NCBI GenBank assembly: GCA_037013495.1
Contig: CM072802.1
Location: forward strand, 59,973,275 to 60,037,274
Source: Hippophae tibetana
Lineage: Eukaryota; Streptophyta; Magnoliopsida; Rosales; Elaeagnaceae
Direction: 5' to 3'
Length of the DNA: 64,000 nt
The notes under the pieces were generated by a model, which was given only the letters and a program-made list of their open reading frames with translations, had not been told where the DNA came from and searched no databases. Positions 49,201 to 62,321 of this stretch are shown here, in pieces (the first letter of the stretch is position 1; every line of letters begins with the position of its first letter). Position numbers and translations under genes: made by a program.

Positions 49201-51780
49201 CTATGAGTGGGGTTGATAACTAATTTGGTTAATTAAATTAATCCCTTTCTCTAAGAGATTGAAAATGAACCATTTAAATGTCACCTTTGGTGGGGTTAGA
49301 CAGTTTAAATTTTATTCAAGGTGTCTAAATTAAACCTAAGAATTTAGTTATCTGAGTACTAACTTTCAAGTTTTAAAACAACTACTGAAAAGATGTTGTC
49401 AATACATTTTCAGATAATAATTCTTATAAAAACTTTTGAAATAGAGCTTCACTCTAACTACTGAGCGATTGTACCAACAAATAAAACAGCACTACTCTAA
49501 ATCAGACCGGATAACTAAACCTTAAAATCTAATTTTCAGATTTAAGTTCGTAATGAAAAATAATATATTTCTCTCTAACATTCTTAATATAAAATCTTGA
49601 ATAAAAACAAAATCAATTCATTTTAGAGATTTTTACCTATTTAATATTTCGCAAGCATAACAACGTTATTATTATATCATGTTTATAAACAACCAGCAAA
49701 ATTAAATTTAATCACAGACAAATTAAATATAACATGTAAGAATAAAGCATAAAAAATAACTGTAAAGAAAATAAAATCCTTACAGTACTTTGTTGTTATT
49801 CCCTTTGTTGGAAAACCTCCAAACGAAATTTGCACTCCCATTTATTGAATCGAAAAGCAAATAAATTACAAAAACATAACTAGTTCTTCTCAAAAAGAGA
49901 AGAACTCTAAAACTAAGAAAAACTAACTAAGAAAAACTAAAAACTAAGAAAAACTTAAAAACTAAGAAATGAGAGAAAGAAAGAGAAGAGAAGATGTGTT
50001 TTGAGGTGTGCTTAGTTATGAAGAGAATGAGGATATTTATAGGTGAGGAAATGAATAAAAGTGGGTGAAAAAATGATTAAAAATAGAGGAAATGCGTAAT
50101 AGGTGAAGATGACGTCAACGGGTAGGTGGCGCACGCGGATTGGTGCACAAATGGGCAGCCGCGTGCGTGGAAAGTAGTAGAAATGAGTGCGGATTGGAGA
50201 GTAGGTGTCCGCGGGACCGGGCACTGATGAGCATGGGTGCGTGCAGAATGGGCACACTGTGCACAGCTGCTCGGCGCGACTGGGCGCGTTGAACACGTTG
50301 GCCGGCGCGGTTGGGCGGTTGCATGCACGATTTCCTCCTTTTTTACCTTTTTGACCCATTTTGTCCAATTTTTCCATATTTGTTGACTTTTTCTCATTTA
50401 TTTTTGAATATATTTGTGATGTATTGCCTCCAATACTCCTCTTTGAGTCTTTAAGTTACGTTTTTAAGCAAAAATACTTGAAAAACAATAAAAATACCCG
50501 TGATTTCGAAAAGAAAAATATATATAAATATATGATCAAATCAATATAAATATATATATTTTTAATCAATTAATGTGCATAAAATCATGGTAATTTTATT
50601 TCTTTTTGAGCACTCATCAACTAGGGACAAGTCCTTGTTTACTAAATTGAATCTCACTATTTATGGATCTATTACGTTTGGTGCTAGAAATAAGGCGTTA
50701 ATCTATGATAGAGGATTTATTAGTTCTCATGTAATTCCTAAACTCAAGGATGTTCTGTACGTGGAAGGACATAAGGATAATCTTATCAGTGTTAGCCAAA
50801 TATGTGATAACAAATACATTGTCAAGTTTACTCAAAAAGACTACACTATGTATGATGATTTGGGAAATATTTTGGTTAAAGGTATAAGATCAAAAGACAA
50901 TTATTATAGAGTGGGTTCCCCTCCTAAGGCTGTATATAATATGATAAGCCTGTGTATAGAAGAGTTGTGGTATCAATGACTGGGCCATGTCAACTAAAAA
51001 TTGTTGAAGAAAATTTCAATAGTTAAAGTAGTTTGGGTTCTTCCATTTATATCCTCCATTCTTAAGCATATGTGTGGTCCTTGTCAGTTGGGCAAACAAA
51101 GCAAAAGCCAGCATAAGAAGAACCAACACTTCTCTACCACAAGACCACTTTAAATTCTTCATATGGATCTAATGGGTCTGTTTAAATTGCAAGCATTGGT
51201 GGGAGAAAGTATATTATGGTTATTGTTCTTGATTACTAACATACTTGGGTTTTATTTTTGAGAGAAAAATTTGAAGATTTTGATAAGTTCAAAGCCTTGT
51301 ATATCAAACTACAGAATGAAAAATTTGAATCCATTAGTGCAATCAATGAAATTAGGACTAGCTATGGAAGAGAATTTGAGAATTTTAACTTCAATGCATT
51401 TTGTGGCATAATAGGAATTCAACATGAGTTTTGGACACCAAAAACATCTTAACATAATGACATAGTTGAAAAGAAAATAGAGTTATTCAAGAGATGGAAA
51501 GTATCATTCTGATTAGTAACAACTTAGCAAAACATTTTTGGGTTGAAGCTATCAACATTGCCTGTTACAACTTGAACCCTTATTTCTTGAGGCTCAACAC
51601 CTATCAATCTTCATATGAACTTATGCATGAGAAAAGACCAAATATTAAACATCTTCAGCGTTTAGTAGCACTTGTTTTATTGTAAGAGATCGAGAGAAGC
51701 TAGACAAATTTGAAGCAAATAATGATTTTGGAATTTTCATAAGATACTCTAATAACAACAGTGCATATCTGGTTTAAAAC
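46250..51780 (+). mobile_element. Ty1/copia SIRE/Maximus-like retrotransposon, old and broken
   Basis: A probable 5' LTR (about 46250-47178) ends CTCTTTCA and is followed by ATTGGTATTTTA, a worn match to the SIRE primer-binding site. Gag-like sequence follows (47320-48250). Next come a protease box WYFDSGCS (near 48710) and, after the inserted solo LTR, a gag-pre-integrase region (50625-51000) and integrase pieces (51050-51690). Nothing of reverse transcriptase or the 3' LTR is seen. Many breaks; the exact LTR start is uncertain. Confidence 0.7.
48753..50619 (-). mobile_element. Solo LTR (1867 bp) of an Athila-like element inside the copia fossil
   Basis: ACTAG flanks both sides (48748-48752 and 50620-50624). 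The insert begins TGATGAG and ends CTCATCA. The order of parts shows minus-strand orientation: the LTR-end signature (GTGCACTTGCGAG on the minus strand) lies near 48820 and a TATTTATAGG box near 50035. No internal region is present, as expected when two LTRs recombine. CCACC..GGTGG palindromes lie at 49148-49160 and 49282-49293. Confidence 0.88.
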
Positions 51781-53734
51781 TTAAGGACGGTAGCAATAAT
51801 GAATTTGCAGATAGCAGAGTCCGTAATTTACACAAAGGAAACCCAAGTAAAAATAGCCATCTATCTAGAGATAAATGCACGGTCTACAAGGTGTAGGACA
51901 CCCATACCCTAAAAGAGAGTAAGAGAAATTTTACATAAATCACGTTTATAGATGAGGTGGACAACCTCTTTATTTATTATTTTATATGTATAAATTTATT
52001 TACATATAGAGAGCCTAATAAAAACTAGTAATATATTTTTAAAAATAACAAGATACACCAATGTCCATAGATCCGACTCAATCAAAAACTTTTGAGAGAG
52101 TAAAAGCCAAACTTTCAAGTTTCAATGCTTCCTCCTACAACCCCCGGAGTTGACTTTTAAAATGAAGGTTTGTTTTCTTTTTTTCTTTTATTTTGTGACG
52201 AGGGATTAAAGTTCATAATAATAAAAAAAAAAAATATTACATAGTTGAAATTCAAACTTAAATCCATGATAGTTGTGGCGTAGATCTGCACCATAAATCA
52301 ATCTCCTGAAAATTTATTTTATTAATATATAGCAAAATATATTATAATTGAATTCGCTTAAATTTATCAAAGGAGACATAATTTCTCTTTCTATTAGCTT
52401 ACAAAAGTTAACAAGCTGTTTTGGAGTTAACCGGATATTGCACACAGCTGTGGGGCATCAAATTAACTATGATAGATGCAGCAGAAAATGATATCCTTCA
52501 ATACAGAAGAGTCAAACAATTTGCAATATTAAACGTGTAGTGGCCTGAATTTGATATTTGGCACAATGGAGACCCCACAAATTGCTTAGTATATAAGGAA
52601 GATTTCTGAATGCTCAAAATATATCAGAAATACACAAACTATACATGTATCTATCTGCTTCCATTTCTGTCTACCTCCTCTTGAATACTAACCATTGGCT
52701 TTTACTTTTTGTACAACATAATTGGATGCATTTATTTGATATTTTGCTTGCATGCATTTCCTTCAAAAGCAGAATGTGGTAGAGATTAGAGATGCCATCC
52801 CACTTGTATGTTAATAATGGGTTGGTTAGAAAAAAATATAGCTGGTGGTTGCAGTACTTCAAAAAAACATAATAAATAAATATTAGAGAACCAACCACTC
52901 TTGTCTTGAACCAGAATACATCCACCATTTACCCAACGTAGTTCCACTTTTGAGCAATCTGTCGGTGCCAAGCAGTGTAACTATTGTTCCTTGCCCCACA
53001 TCCAAATTTTGGCGTAAATTAAACGTTTACTTACATTTTTAAGGGAGAATCTAACCTTATCTTATTAAGCCAAAACTGAAGATTAAGGTTTTCTTAGGTC
53101 ATTTATAAGAATTTGCTTATATTGTCCATCATTGATTCAATTAGCTTTTATGGGTTTATAAAACAGGTTACTAATAGTGTAATTAATATGTTTAGAGGCT
53201 CGTCTATTTGAACTATTGACTTGGAATGTAAGCTTTTCTTTTTTTATCAATAATTTTCCCAAATTAGTAAAACCTCATCACAAAACTTACATTTTCATAC
53301 CCAATATAAAATATAAAGATCAAAACATCTTTAATACATAACTTTAATAAAACAATAATAGGATTAGACCCAACATGATCATAAGCTATCACCACTAGCA
53401 AAGTTATGGCAACCGTAGTTGGTGAATCCACTAAAATTTCAGTGACCTTGTCAGAGTTCTGAAGACCTAAGACCCAACTAGAGTTATAGCAACTGATGCC
53501 AAATATAATGTCTTACATTTGTCTAAAAACACATTTGTAATATATTACATATACTATATATATAAGACCTTATATAATTTTAAACCGGATGTAAAGCCTT
53601 ACATAATTTTAGATCGGATGCATGGCCTTACTTACAGTGGTGACAATCGACGATCATGTTGGGTGTCTAGTCCTATTCTCAATTTATTGAAGTTATATAG
53701 TATTGAAGGTAATTTTGTACATTCCACATGGAAG
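51781..53734. other. Unidentified AT-rich DNA
   Basis: I see no recognisable gene. Minus-strand frames at 52671-52971 have no motif I know. A TATATAAG box at about 52590 precedes no convincing coding sequence. A 29-bp phrase, AAGACCTTATATAATTTTA, recurs in altered form at 53563-53625. Confidence 0.4.
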
Positions 53735-54339
53735 TCAAAAGAGTGGTCTAGTCAGCAAAAAACCTTACGGGTCCAACTCAACAAGTGCTAATCATCATAA
53801 GGGTGAACATGATATAATTATTCTAAGAGGATAGAGGTCTGATAATAATTCTTTAATTATCTTAAAGAGAAAAAAGCTGAAATATTATCCTTAAATTATC
53901 TTTAAGGATAATTAATGAGATAATTAAGGATGGATCTCTACAAAAATAAATGTCTACAAAAGATAAATATTTACAATAGATGAATGTCTACAAAGCTACA
54001 ATAACTCAATCCTAATAAGATAGGAATAGCTATAAGCTTTATTCTTCTGCCTATATATGATCACATATGACTAACATAATATCATATCTAATATCATCTT
54101 ATATCTTGAAATTATTATATCTCATAACAGAAATTCATAACTAATCACTCTCTTTTCATATAATTATTATAACGAGACTAAGATCTCTTCTACCCTTCAT
54201 TTTACAATTACTAACTTAAGGATCATAGGGTTGAAGACAATCCCTCCACAAAGTGATCCAAAGTCCAAATAGTTTGTTCAACTAGCAGATTCCATGGAAA
54301 ATAGTCCTATATAGTGTTGACAAAGAATCAGTGTCAACA
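53735..54339 (+). repeat. Tat-type LTR, plus orientation
   Basis: It ends GTGTTGACA...GTGTCAACA and is followed by TCTGGTGCGATATGTGG, a worn form of the Tat primer-binding region seen at 42389-42408. Positions 54026-54339 recur directly at about 62322-62590. Positions 53735-53990 recur inverted at about 54900-55140. Confidence 0.65.
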
Positions 54340-54899
54340 TCTGGTGCGATATGTGGAAAAGAAGTGTATTCTATTTGGTTGAAAATTTCAAAATTATAGA
54401 CCTCTCAAAAACAATTTCTCCAAGTTCTTGGTCTACTAAGAAATAAAAAAAGAAATTTAAAAAGAAACTGTAGACCTTAACAACAGTAATATTTTGAAAA
54501 GAGTCATGGATCAGACAGTTAGTTAAGAGGTTATGTCTGCTAACTAGCCTGTGAGTAATATGAGAGTTACACATGGAATTGGTAGGCCAAAAAGGTAAGG
54601 TGGGCTCAACATGATGGAAAATAAACTCTAAGCCTTCTTGGAGCATCTACTAGAGCCACTGGTTCTTGTGGTCCTAAAAAAGATTCCTGAGCCATCCTCC
54701 AATGGCCAGAGTGCACAAGGGTATATCCACAACCATCCAAGGCTTGGTTGGTAAGTTGATCACCTGTAGCAAAACTCGAGTCCTACGGTTGGCCATACAT
54801 TATCTACTTGCACTAACCATAGCTATCCAACCTTGGATGCTAGATTATAGTCCCACTAACCATCTGTCCTAGATTATCTAAATCAACCTAATTGTTGTA
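54340..54899. other. Spacer between oppositely oriented Tat-type LTR pieces
   Basis: About 560 bp, beginning with a primer-binding-like sequence. No frame or motif was recognised in it. Confidence 0.4.
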
Positions 54900-55165
54900 G
54901 ATTTATAGACACTTATCTGTTATAAATATTTATCTTTTGTAGACATCTATTGTTTGCAGACATGTATCCTTAATTATCTCATCAATTATCCTCTAAAATT
55001 AAGATAATTAAATGATAATTATTGAACCTCTATTATCTTAAGATAATTATATTACGTTCACAATGTGTAACGATTAGGTACTTATTGGGCTTGAACCATA
55101 AGACTTTTTGCTGATTGAGACCACTATTTGACTGCGATATAATATGTATATAATTACTCCTAACA
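54900..55165 (-). repeat. Tat-type LTR start, minus orientation
   Basis: On the minus strand it begins TGTTAGGAGTAATTATATAC directly after CTAGGGGCTGA, which fits a Tat polypurine tract. It is an inverted partial copy of the LTR at 53735-54339. Confidence 0.6.
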
Positions 55166-55929
55166 TCAGCCCCTAGGCTTTCTGTTCCTTAGGCTAAAAG
55201 TCTGAGTGTCATTTCTTTCAATACTTGTGTTAAATATTTATTCCAATTATGATGATGATATTGAACTTACCCTTTCTTGATTTTTTACCTGTCCAAATAA
55301 AAAATTTACACCTTGTATTGCCATTTGAAACGTGCATAATCGTATTTTTCTATTGGCGATGTCTTCTGATTTGTAATCAAAATTCTCATTAGAAAGTTAC
55401 GTTGAAGTCAATATTTTTATCAAAGAAGTCAAACCTTCTCTTATTTTTATGGGAAGCTCAAAATTTAAATTCTAAGCCTAATACCTCTATGATTAATTAA
55501 GTGATATTGACCATTGATTTTGATTTTAAAGGGTGAATAAGAATAATTTACTACTTTTATAAATACAAGCGCATACACCTTTACATTTTTCATAATTCAT
55601 AATTTCTCAAAACTCACAATTTGGGAAGAGAAGAAAAGTAAAGGAAATTATCTCAAGGTAATCTTCATTAATTATTCTTCACTTATTTTCCTTCATTTAT
55701 TTTCTTTCATTTATTCTTCATTTATTGTTCTTCATTTATCTTTCATATAGCGTAGGATAATTATTTTTCATCATACAAATACTTTGCACCCCATGATGCT
55801 CATACCACACTTTCTTACATAGGAAGTGATGGATGCCAGATCCGTGAATGTACACGTTAAGTCTAACCATTGTGGGTGTGTGTTGACATGGACAAAGATT
55901 GGCGTGGATGAAGGATGTTATTGGAAAAA

Positions 55930-56150
55930 TAGAGGTCACATCCCTAGCTGACATCACCTTGGCTAACCCATCCTTGGGTGACACTCACCTAGTCAACAAT
56001 TTCCTGGTTGATGGTGACTTGGTTGGTGATGACCTGGCCGATAATGGTTTTACTTGCTCATGCTTAGTCGATGACTTCTTGAGAGATAAATCCTTGGTAG
56101 CATCCCCTAGTTGGCATCGCCCTAGTTGATACCCCCTTGGCCGGCGGTGG
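55930..56150 (+). repeat. Degenerate minisatellite-like stretch (CTNGNTGATGAC words)
   Basis: Phrases such as CCTGGTTGATGGTGACTTGG, GTTGGTGATGACCTGG and TTAGTCGATGACTTC recur at roughly 15-21 base steps. The open frame over it is therefore repetitive (VDGD, VGDD, ADNG) and not trusted as a gene. Confidence 0.6.
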
Positions 56151-58264
56151 CTAGGTGAAAGTTACATTGTATAATTCCCTTGGACCATCTCAATGTCATA
56201 GTACTTTTGATTTCATCCATAAGGGTTGTTCGAGCCTCCATTTATCACAAGTGGAGTCTTCTGGTGGGAAACACTTGAATTATATATCAATGAGCATTCA
56301 TGTGTGCCAACTGGGCACTAATTGGAATGATCTTGCAATTTTTTTAGTGAACCCACTAGGTTCTCACATGATTAACCATTACCTAGACATGATTAATACC
56401 ATATTTCAGATTAACAAGTCTATCCTCTTGATGCCTTATGTGTCGGGAACATTTTGGAGTAACTCTCTCCCTAGTGGAGTTAATTTTTCTATGGACCACT
56501 TCTTTGAGGGCTTAAAACTACAATTTTTTCCTATAGTGTGAAAGTTCTTGAATGACGTTATCGTGGTACAAGGACATTTTCCACCCAATTGTTACAAGGT
56601 GGTGCTTGGTTGTTAGGTACTCTGGAAGGAGCATGTTAGAGAACTTACTATTGAAGAGTTAAAGTATTGTTACTAATCATATCTTTAGAGAGGTAGTAGG
56701 GGTTGGTATCACCTCAAACTCTATGCTATCCATGTCTTGATAGACTAACTACCAGATACTAATAAAGGATGGAAGGAGTCCTTATTTACTACTATAGATG
56801 ACTTTGGCATTTCCTCTCTTGATCTTCCTTCTATGCCTACTTAGTATAAGAAAAATGATAGGGTTTATAAGACTTACTCTTTTATTATAATTTTATTTTG
56901 GTGTCCTAATTTTTTTCTTTTGTTTGAAATGCACTAGACCTAAGGTAACATCACTCCTAACCAGGAATAATTCATCAAGTCATTCTATCATCTTCCTCCA
57001 TAACAGTGGAGTAGTGATTGACTTACTAACTTTGAGTGGATTACTTATTGGGGACTAGACCTAACCATAGTTGATCCATAAGGTGTTAGCCCCCAGACTT
57101 GGATAGTAAGTACTTCTTATAACTTAATATTTTTGAGTTATTTTAGTTCTGGGTGACCATGTCACCATAGTAAGTTTTAATTTCTTACATGTATGACTTT
57201 TCAACATCCTTCTAGGAAGAAGAGATGGATGTAGATATCAATTTTTTTCTTGATAGACATTAGCTTACAAGATGTTCCTAAAAAAGGCAAAGATTGTATG
57301 GAAGCCTAAAGCTTCCAAAAGGAAGACAACCTAGAGTTTTGGAGTGACTATTGTTTGAAAAAGTCCAAGGAGGGTTAGATCCCTTCCCATACCTATTGAC
57401 ATTCCTTTTGATTATGTGGAAAATGAGTCTAGTCTAGGACCCATTGACTTGGACGAGGACATTATGGGTTCATCTTAGCTCTTTTTTGTTCCAAACATTT
57501 CAGAACTTGTTAGGCCTAAAGATGTTTATATATATACCTTGGTAGGTAAATCATGGTAGTTCACTAAGGATCTTAAACACACTATTATGGCACGCACTTG
57601 CTTTGAGAAGTGCCCGAAAGTTGTTGAAGAAATAGGGTAGCCATCGTTAGAGACATTATGGAGGCTACCAGGCATGATTTGGAGACTCAATTGAGTGAGT
57701 CTAGGGTGGAACTTGCTATAGCCAAAAAGATACATGCTAAGGTCGATAAGGCTTTAGTGCCAACCAATGAAGAAGTTAGTTGTTTGAATTCCCTCTTGGT
57801 AAAGGAGTAAGCTAATTAGGCCAAAGAGAGAGGATAGAATAATGAGTTATCTTAGAGTCTCTACTTAGTGTGAGGGAAGTTACAAGCATCTACTTAAAGG
57901 TAGGTCTAGCTAGGATCTAGGCCGTGGTAGAGTACTGTGATTCTGACATATATTTCAAATATACTTTGGATGCCTAGGCTCATAATTTCAAATATTCAAG
58001 AAGGTCTTCCCAGATTATATCCTCAATGAGACTATTTTCTCATCTTTAAAGAGAAGTGCTTCCTGGTATGATGTATTTATCTCCAAACAGGAGGATAATA
58101 GTTTAGGTAGTTCTAGTGATTCCAATGATTCTAATAAGATAGAAAAAAGATGTTGTGGATGGTGAGGTCATGGTGTTGCCAAGCACAAACATTAGTTTTG
58201 TTTAGCCCTTTACTTTATTTAGTCTTATGATAGTCAAGATTTCATGTATTTCCTCACTAAAGTG

Positions 58265-58714
58265 TAGGGTTGTTCATCGGATCGAAACCGCTAATTTTAT
58301 ACTCATCCAATCCGATCCGACCATCCGCTCGGATTGAAACATCCTAATCCGCAACCAATCCGATCACCTTTCACATCCGCTCAATCTGACCAATAAACTT
58401 AATTAACTCTATTTTTTGTATTTTTAAATAAATTTTTTAAAATTTCACATAAATCATAACATAAAATTATTTGACTTAAAAAAACATTAAAAAATCAAAT
58501 AAATATATATTTAATTTAATAAATATATATTAATTAAATATATATATATATAATTAATTTTGGTCGGATCGGATCGGATCAGATGAATCGTAGTGAAATC
58601 CACCATTCGATCCGCACTTAACAGATGGAAAAAATTTCCATCCGATCTGACCATCGGATCGGATGAAAAATCAACGGATCGGATCAGATTGATCGGATTT
58701 TTTGCACACCTCTA
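58265..58714. mobile_element. hAT-like MITE (450 bp) with CTAAAGTG duplication
   Basis: CTAAAGTG lies at 58257-58264 and 58715-58722, an 8-bp duplication as left by hAT elements. Ends read TAGGGTTGTTCA and, from the right, TAGAGGTGTGCA. Subterminal regions carry many GGATCGGATC-type words in both orientations around an AT-rich core. No coding capacity. Confidence 0.92.
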
Positions 58715-59884
58715 CTAAAGTGTATGCACTTAGTAGGTTTACTTTTACTTTCAGACTTATCTTCCTGTATAGAATTTTCTAGACATGACTATGTCTTTTA
58801 TAGTGTATTCATTTTTATTTTACCTTCCACACTTTTCTCTTTTTTATTTTATTTTTTACTTGTACTTCTACCATTATTTTTGGACCCAACCATCATCATA
58901 TTTATTTGGGATGCTATGAACCTTTAAGTTAACATGTGAGTGTAGAAAGGTGTATTAGGTTAAAATGAAACACTAATTCTAGATCCTAGGTGCAAAAAGA
59001 CGAGGAACAATTTCTCAACCATGGCTCGACTGATATAATTGAAAAAACACACATGGAACCTTCCTAAATAGCCAACCATATTCTTATTTGGTCATTTCCT
59101 ATCCAATAATGACACTTTTAGTCGGCCACTCCCTAGTCGATCGTACCCAGAGCAAGCCATATTGCTGGCTAATTGTACCTCTTGGTCCTAGCCTATCTAG
59201 TTGGGTGGTGGTTATATCTTTGGACCAAACATTGGCTTAGTTGGGACACCAATGGCTTTGATGTTTTGGTGACATTTAACTTGTAGTTGTGGCCTTAGTT
59301 TTCTATCAGGTCTTATTGTGTATGTTTGAAAGCTTTCTAAGTTAGGGGTGACTAGTTGATCCAAGTGTTCCTTAGTTAGGCCATTTGGTCTATCAACCCC
59401 ATACTTGTAGTACTTGAACTTATTCAAGTGGTTTAAGTATGAGATAGTTTTCAACTCTGGAAAACTTTTAGTTATCACATTGTTAGAGATTTATCATCTC
59501 CTTTACTAAAGCCTTGTAAGCCTAGTATGATGTAGGAATTTTAATATATTTCATGGACCTAAGGTGGTATGGCTTATGAGCTATGGCTCTTTTCAGAGTC
59601 TATGGAAAACTTTGGAGCGATAGAAAACCAGATAGGCCATTTTTCATCTTAGCTATGATCTGGACAAAATTTCTAATATATTAATCTTTTATAAACAATA
59701 TGGTTGTCTGGCCCTGAAAGCATAGAAATTACCTATTGAGATACTTCTTACTCACTACCTTCACATGATTGTATGATCTGGCTGGATACTGAGGCTTTCA
59801 TTGCACTTAGTTTCACTATGTGGTAGTCTAGACATTAAGGTGCAAGACCTATAGGCTAAGATGTTTCTTCACATTAGCCTCATC

Positions 59885-60300
59885 ATGGAATGCACAACCT
59901 ATGATTGGGTTGTGTCCTAGTTATAACTTAATACATTCAACTTCTGGCGATTTGGGCCATAAGGAATAATACACATCTACGATGCACTGAGGGCTTTAAA
60001 CTTTTTAAGTCTAGGCTGCTCATGCCCACCCATCAGATTGTTTCTTATTCATTATCTTTCTCAAGGTACATTACTTCACAAGATACTGAGGGATTCTCAA
60101 TATCATGGTGGTAGAGCTCTTCTACCATGGACCCTTTTCAAGGTTTAAGGCTAATCAAAAGGAAATCAGACCAAGTTATGATATTCTCTCAAATGGTACA
60201 ACCAGTGAATAGGTTGTATCCTCATTGTCACTTAATGCACCCAAATTTTATAGACCATTTGGTGGTTTGGGCCCTAAGATGTAATACTCACCTATAAGGT
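59885..60300. repeat. Degenerate tandem duplication, about 305-bp period
   Basis: GCACAACCTATGATTGGGTT at about 59891 and GTACAACCAGTGAATAGGTT at about 60196 start two related stretches. Both continue with an ACTTAAT.CA word and TTTGGGCC.TAAG..GTAATAC-like sequence. They lie inside the decayed Tat-type region. Confidence 0.55.
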
Positions 60301-62321
60301 TTCTTCTTATTAACTACTTTTCACAGAGGTGCATTCCTTACCTAGGTGCTAAGGACTAAGGGCTCTAGACTTTTCCAAGCCCTAGTAGCTCAGGCCCGCT
60401 TCTTCGTTTGATTGTAGACTTTCTATCCCGTTGAATTTTCTAAGTATATATCTTTGATTTGTAGAAAGATGTATGTATCCTAAGTGCTCCTATCATTGAT
60501 AATAATAAATTTAAATTACAAAGTAATTTAAACTATCTTTGGAACATAAATTAAAATATAGCCAATTTAGGCTATTTATTTTACTAAATTTTGAAATAAT
60601 GGAAATTCTAAAAACATTAAGTGAAAAAAAATCAGTAGGGTAAGCACTTTCTAACTTTGGTTTGTAAGACTTTTTTACTTATGGTCCATTTGGCATAGCA
60701 TTCTCTGGCTACCTTTTGTTCTCCAAGTACTACTCCTATTTCCATATATGTTGCAAACTTTAGGCTAAAGTGTATAAGAAGAAGGATTGTTCATAATTAA
60801 TAAGAAAGTACACCATAATTGTTCTTGTATTGGTGCCCTACCAATTGTAACTAGCAAGGCTTTACTACATTTTGAGATAAGTGGAAGTCCTAAGAATCCT
60901 AAAAAGGACTAGTTACTGGCTTGAGATTATGAGAAAGCTTCATTTGCTTCCATACCTCAAAAAATAGGATGTTGGTTGAGATGTTTCTATCTATTAATAT
61001 TTGATGCAAAGTTATGTTGGCCATTTGGAAGGCGACTATCAAAGCATCCATATAAGGGAGGACCAACCAACATACTTGTCTCTCTAATTTTTTTTCGAAG
61101 CATGTATGTTTAAAATCTTTCCTTATGTTACGTGAAGTAGAAACCTTTAGAATTTATAGGCTAGAGATGCCTAATGAATGAGTGCTTTATGAATTTTTTT
61201 AGAACTATCCCCTATGGGACCTCTCATAATAACTCTAAACTCACAAACTTCCTAACCTTGGGGTTTATTTCTTTCTCTAGGTGGGGAGGTCGATAGTGGT
61301 GGCCATTACTGTTGTGGTTACGGCTATGGTTAATGTGGCCTTGGATTGTTAACAAATTCATCAAGTACCCTTTCTAGACTAGATGCTCAATTTCATCTTT
61401 AAGTTTTGGAATATTTTCATTTGAGTGGATGGTGTCTTCCTAGAATCTACACTATTAAGATTATTCCTAGTCAGAATTGTTTAAGTTTCTTAGGTCAATC
61501 TACAAATGGTTGGTTGACTTGCATAAGAACGCCATCTCTTATTTCCTTATGAAAGGTGTAACTTTGGAAAATCCATCCAGGATAGATGAATTTTCCATCC
61601 ACAGTCTTTCTATCATTTCTTTGGTTTAACTTGCACTTTTTGTTGTTATGATGTAGGGGTTCATCTCCCTCTTGTGCTTCTGTTCTAGTATTTCTTTCTC
61701 GAGAGGATCTTGATTCTTTCTAATAGAAATCATTTCATCCATATTAGTATAAGTGTTGATCAATTGAGTAGCCTAAGAATATTTCATTAGAAAATTGTTG
61801 GCTAGATCCCTCTATAGGGCTTCCTAACATAGAACTTGATGCAAAGTTGTGATGGCAATAGTGTTTGGGAAATCTATCACTTATGTTTTCTATATATTAA
61901 ATCTATCAAATAAATCTTCTATTGAATCTTTATTTCCTTGCTATATGGTCAGTAGGTGTCCCAAGTTCTTTGGCCTGCTTCTCTTAGGCAAAGAAGTGAA
62001 AGAAAAACTCTTTCCCAAATGATGTGAAGAACCTAATTATGTTTGGGTTCAAATTTTGACACTAAGCTCTATCCTTTTATGTCAAAGTGAACTGGAAGGC
62101 ACGACACCTAACGACATTGTAATAGGCATAAAAATCCATCCATTCCTTAAAATTTTCCAGATGTTCCATGGTTCCATCATAAGTACTTGTGTTAGGTAGC
62201 TTAAACTTGTGAGAAAGTAGGATGTCTATGATCTCTAGGATGAATGGGGACTTAGTAGAGACTTCCAAGTTTGGGAGTCCACCTCAATTCAACCTCGGTT
62301 AGACCTCTTGTTTTTCCCTAT

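Larger units (their letters stand above)
55166..62321. mobile_element. Decayed Tat-type gypsy region, rearranged
   Basis: Minus-strand gag traces lie at about 61400-62270 (HKFKLPNTSTYDGT, then FQFTL). They fit a minus-strand element whose polypurine tract is at 55166. Plus-strand coding traces lie at about 56150-56850 (QGHFPPNCYKV, GWKESLF). They loosely resemble the 'putative gypsy type transposon' domain often found with Tat elements, though this is a weak call. Protease, reverse transcriptase and integrase were not recognised. Many breaks; old. A hAT-like MITE is inserted at 58265-58714. Confidence 0.5.

Noticed and set aside
50012-50397. Overlapping Pro/Ala-rich minus-strand frames (about 70-120 aa)
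   Set aside because: They lie in a GC-rich patch of the solo LTR in several frames at once, with no motif.
52671-52971. Possible small host exon on the minus strand (LRWVNGGCILVQ and similar)
   Set aside because: Two overlapping frames, no recognised domain, no convincing splice partners.
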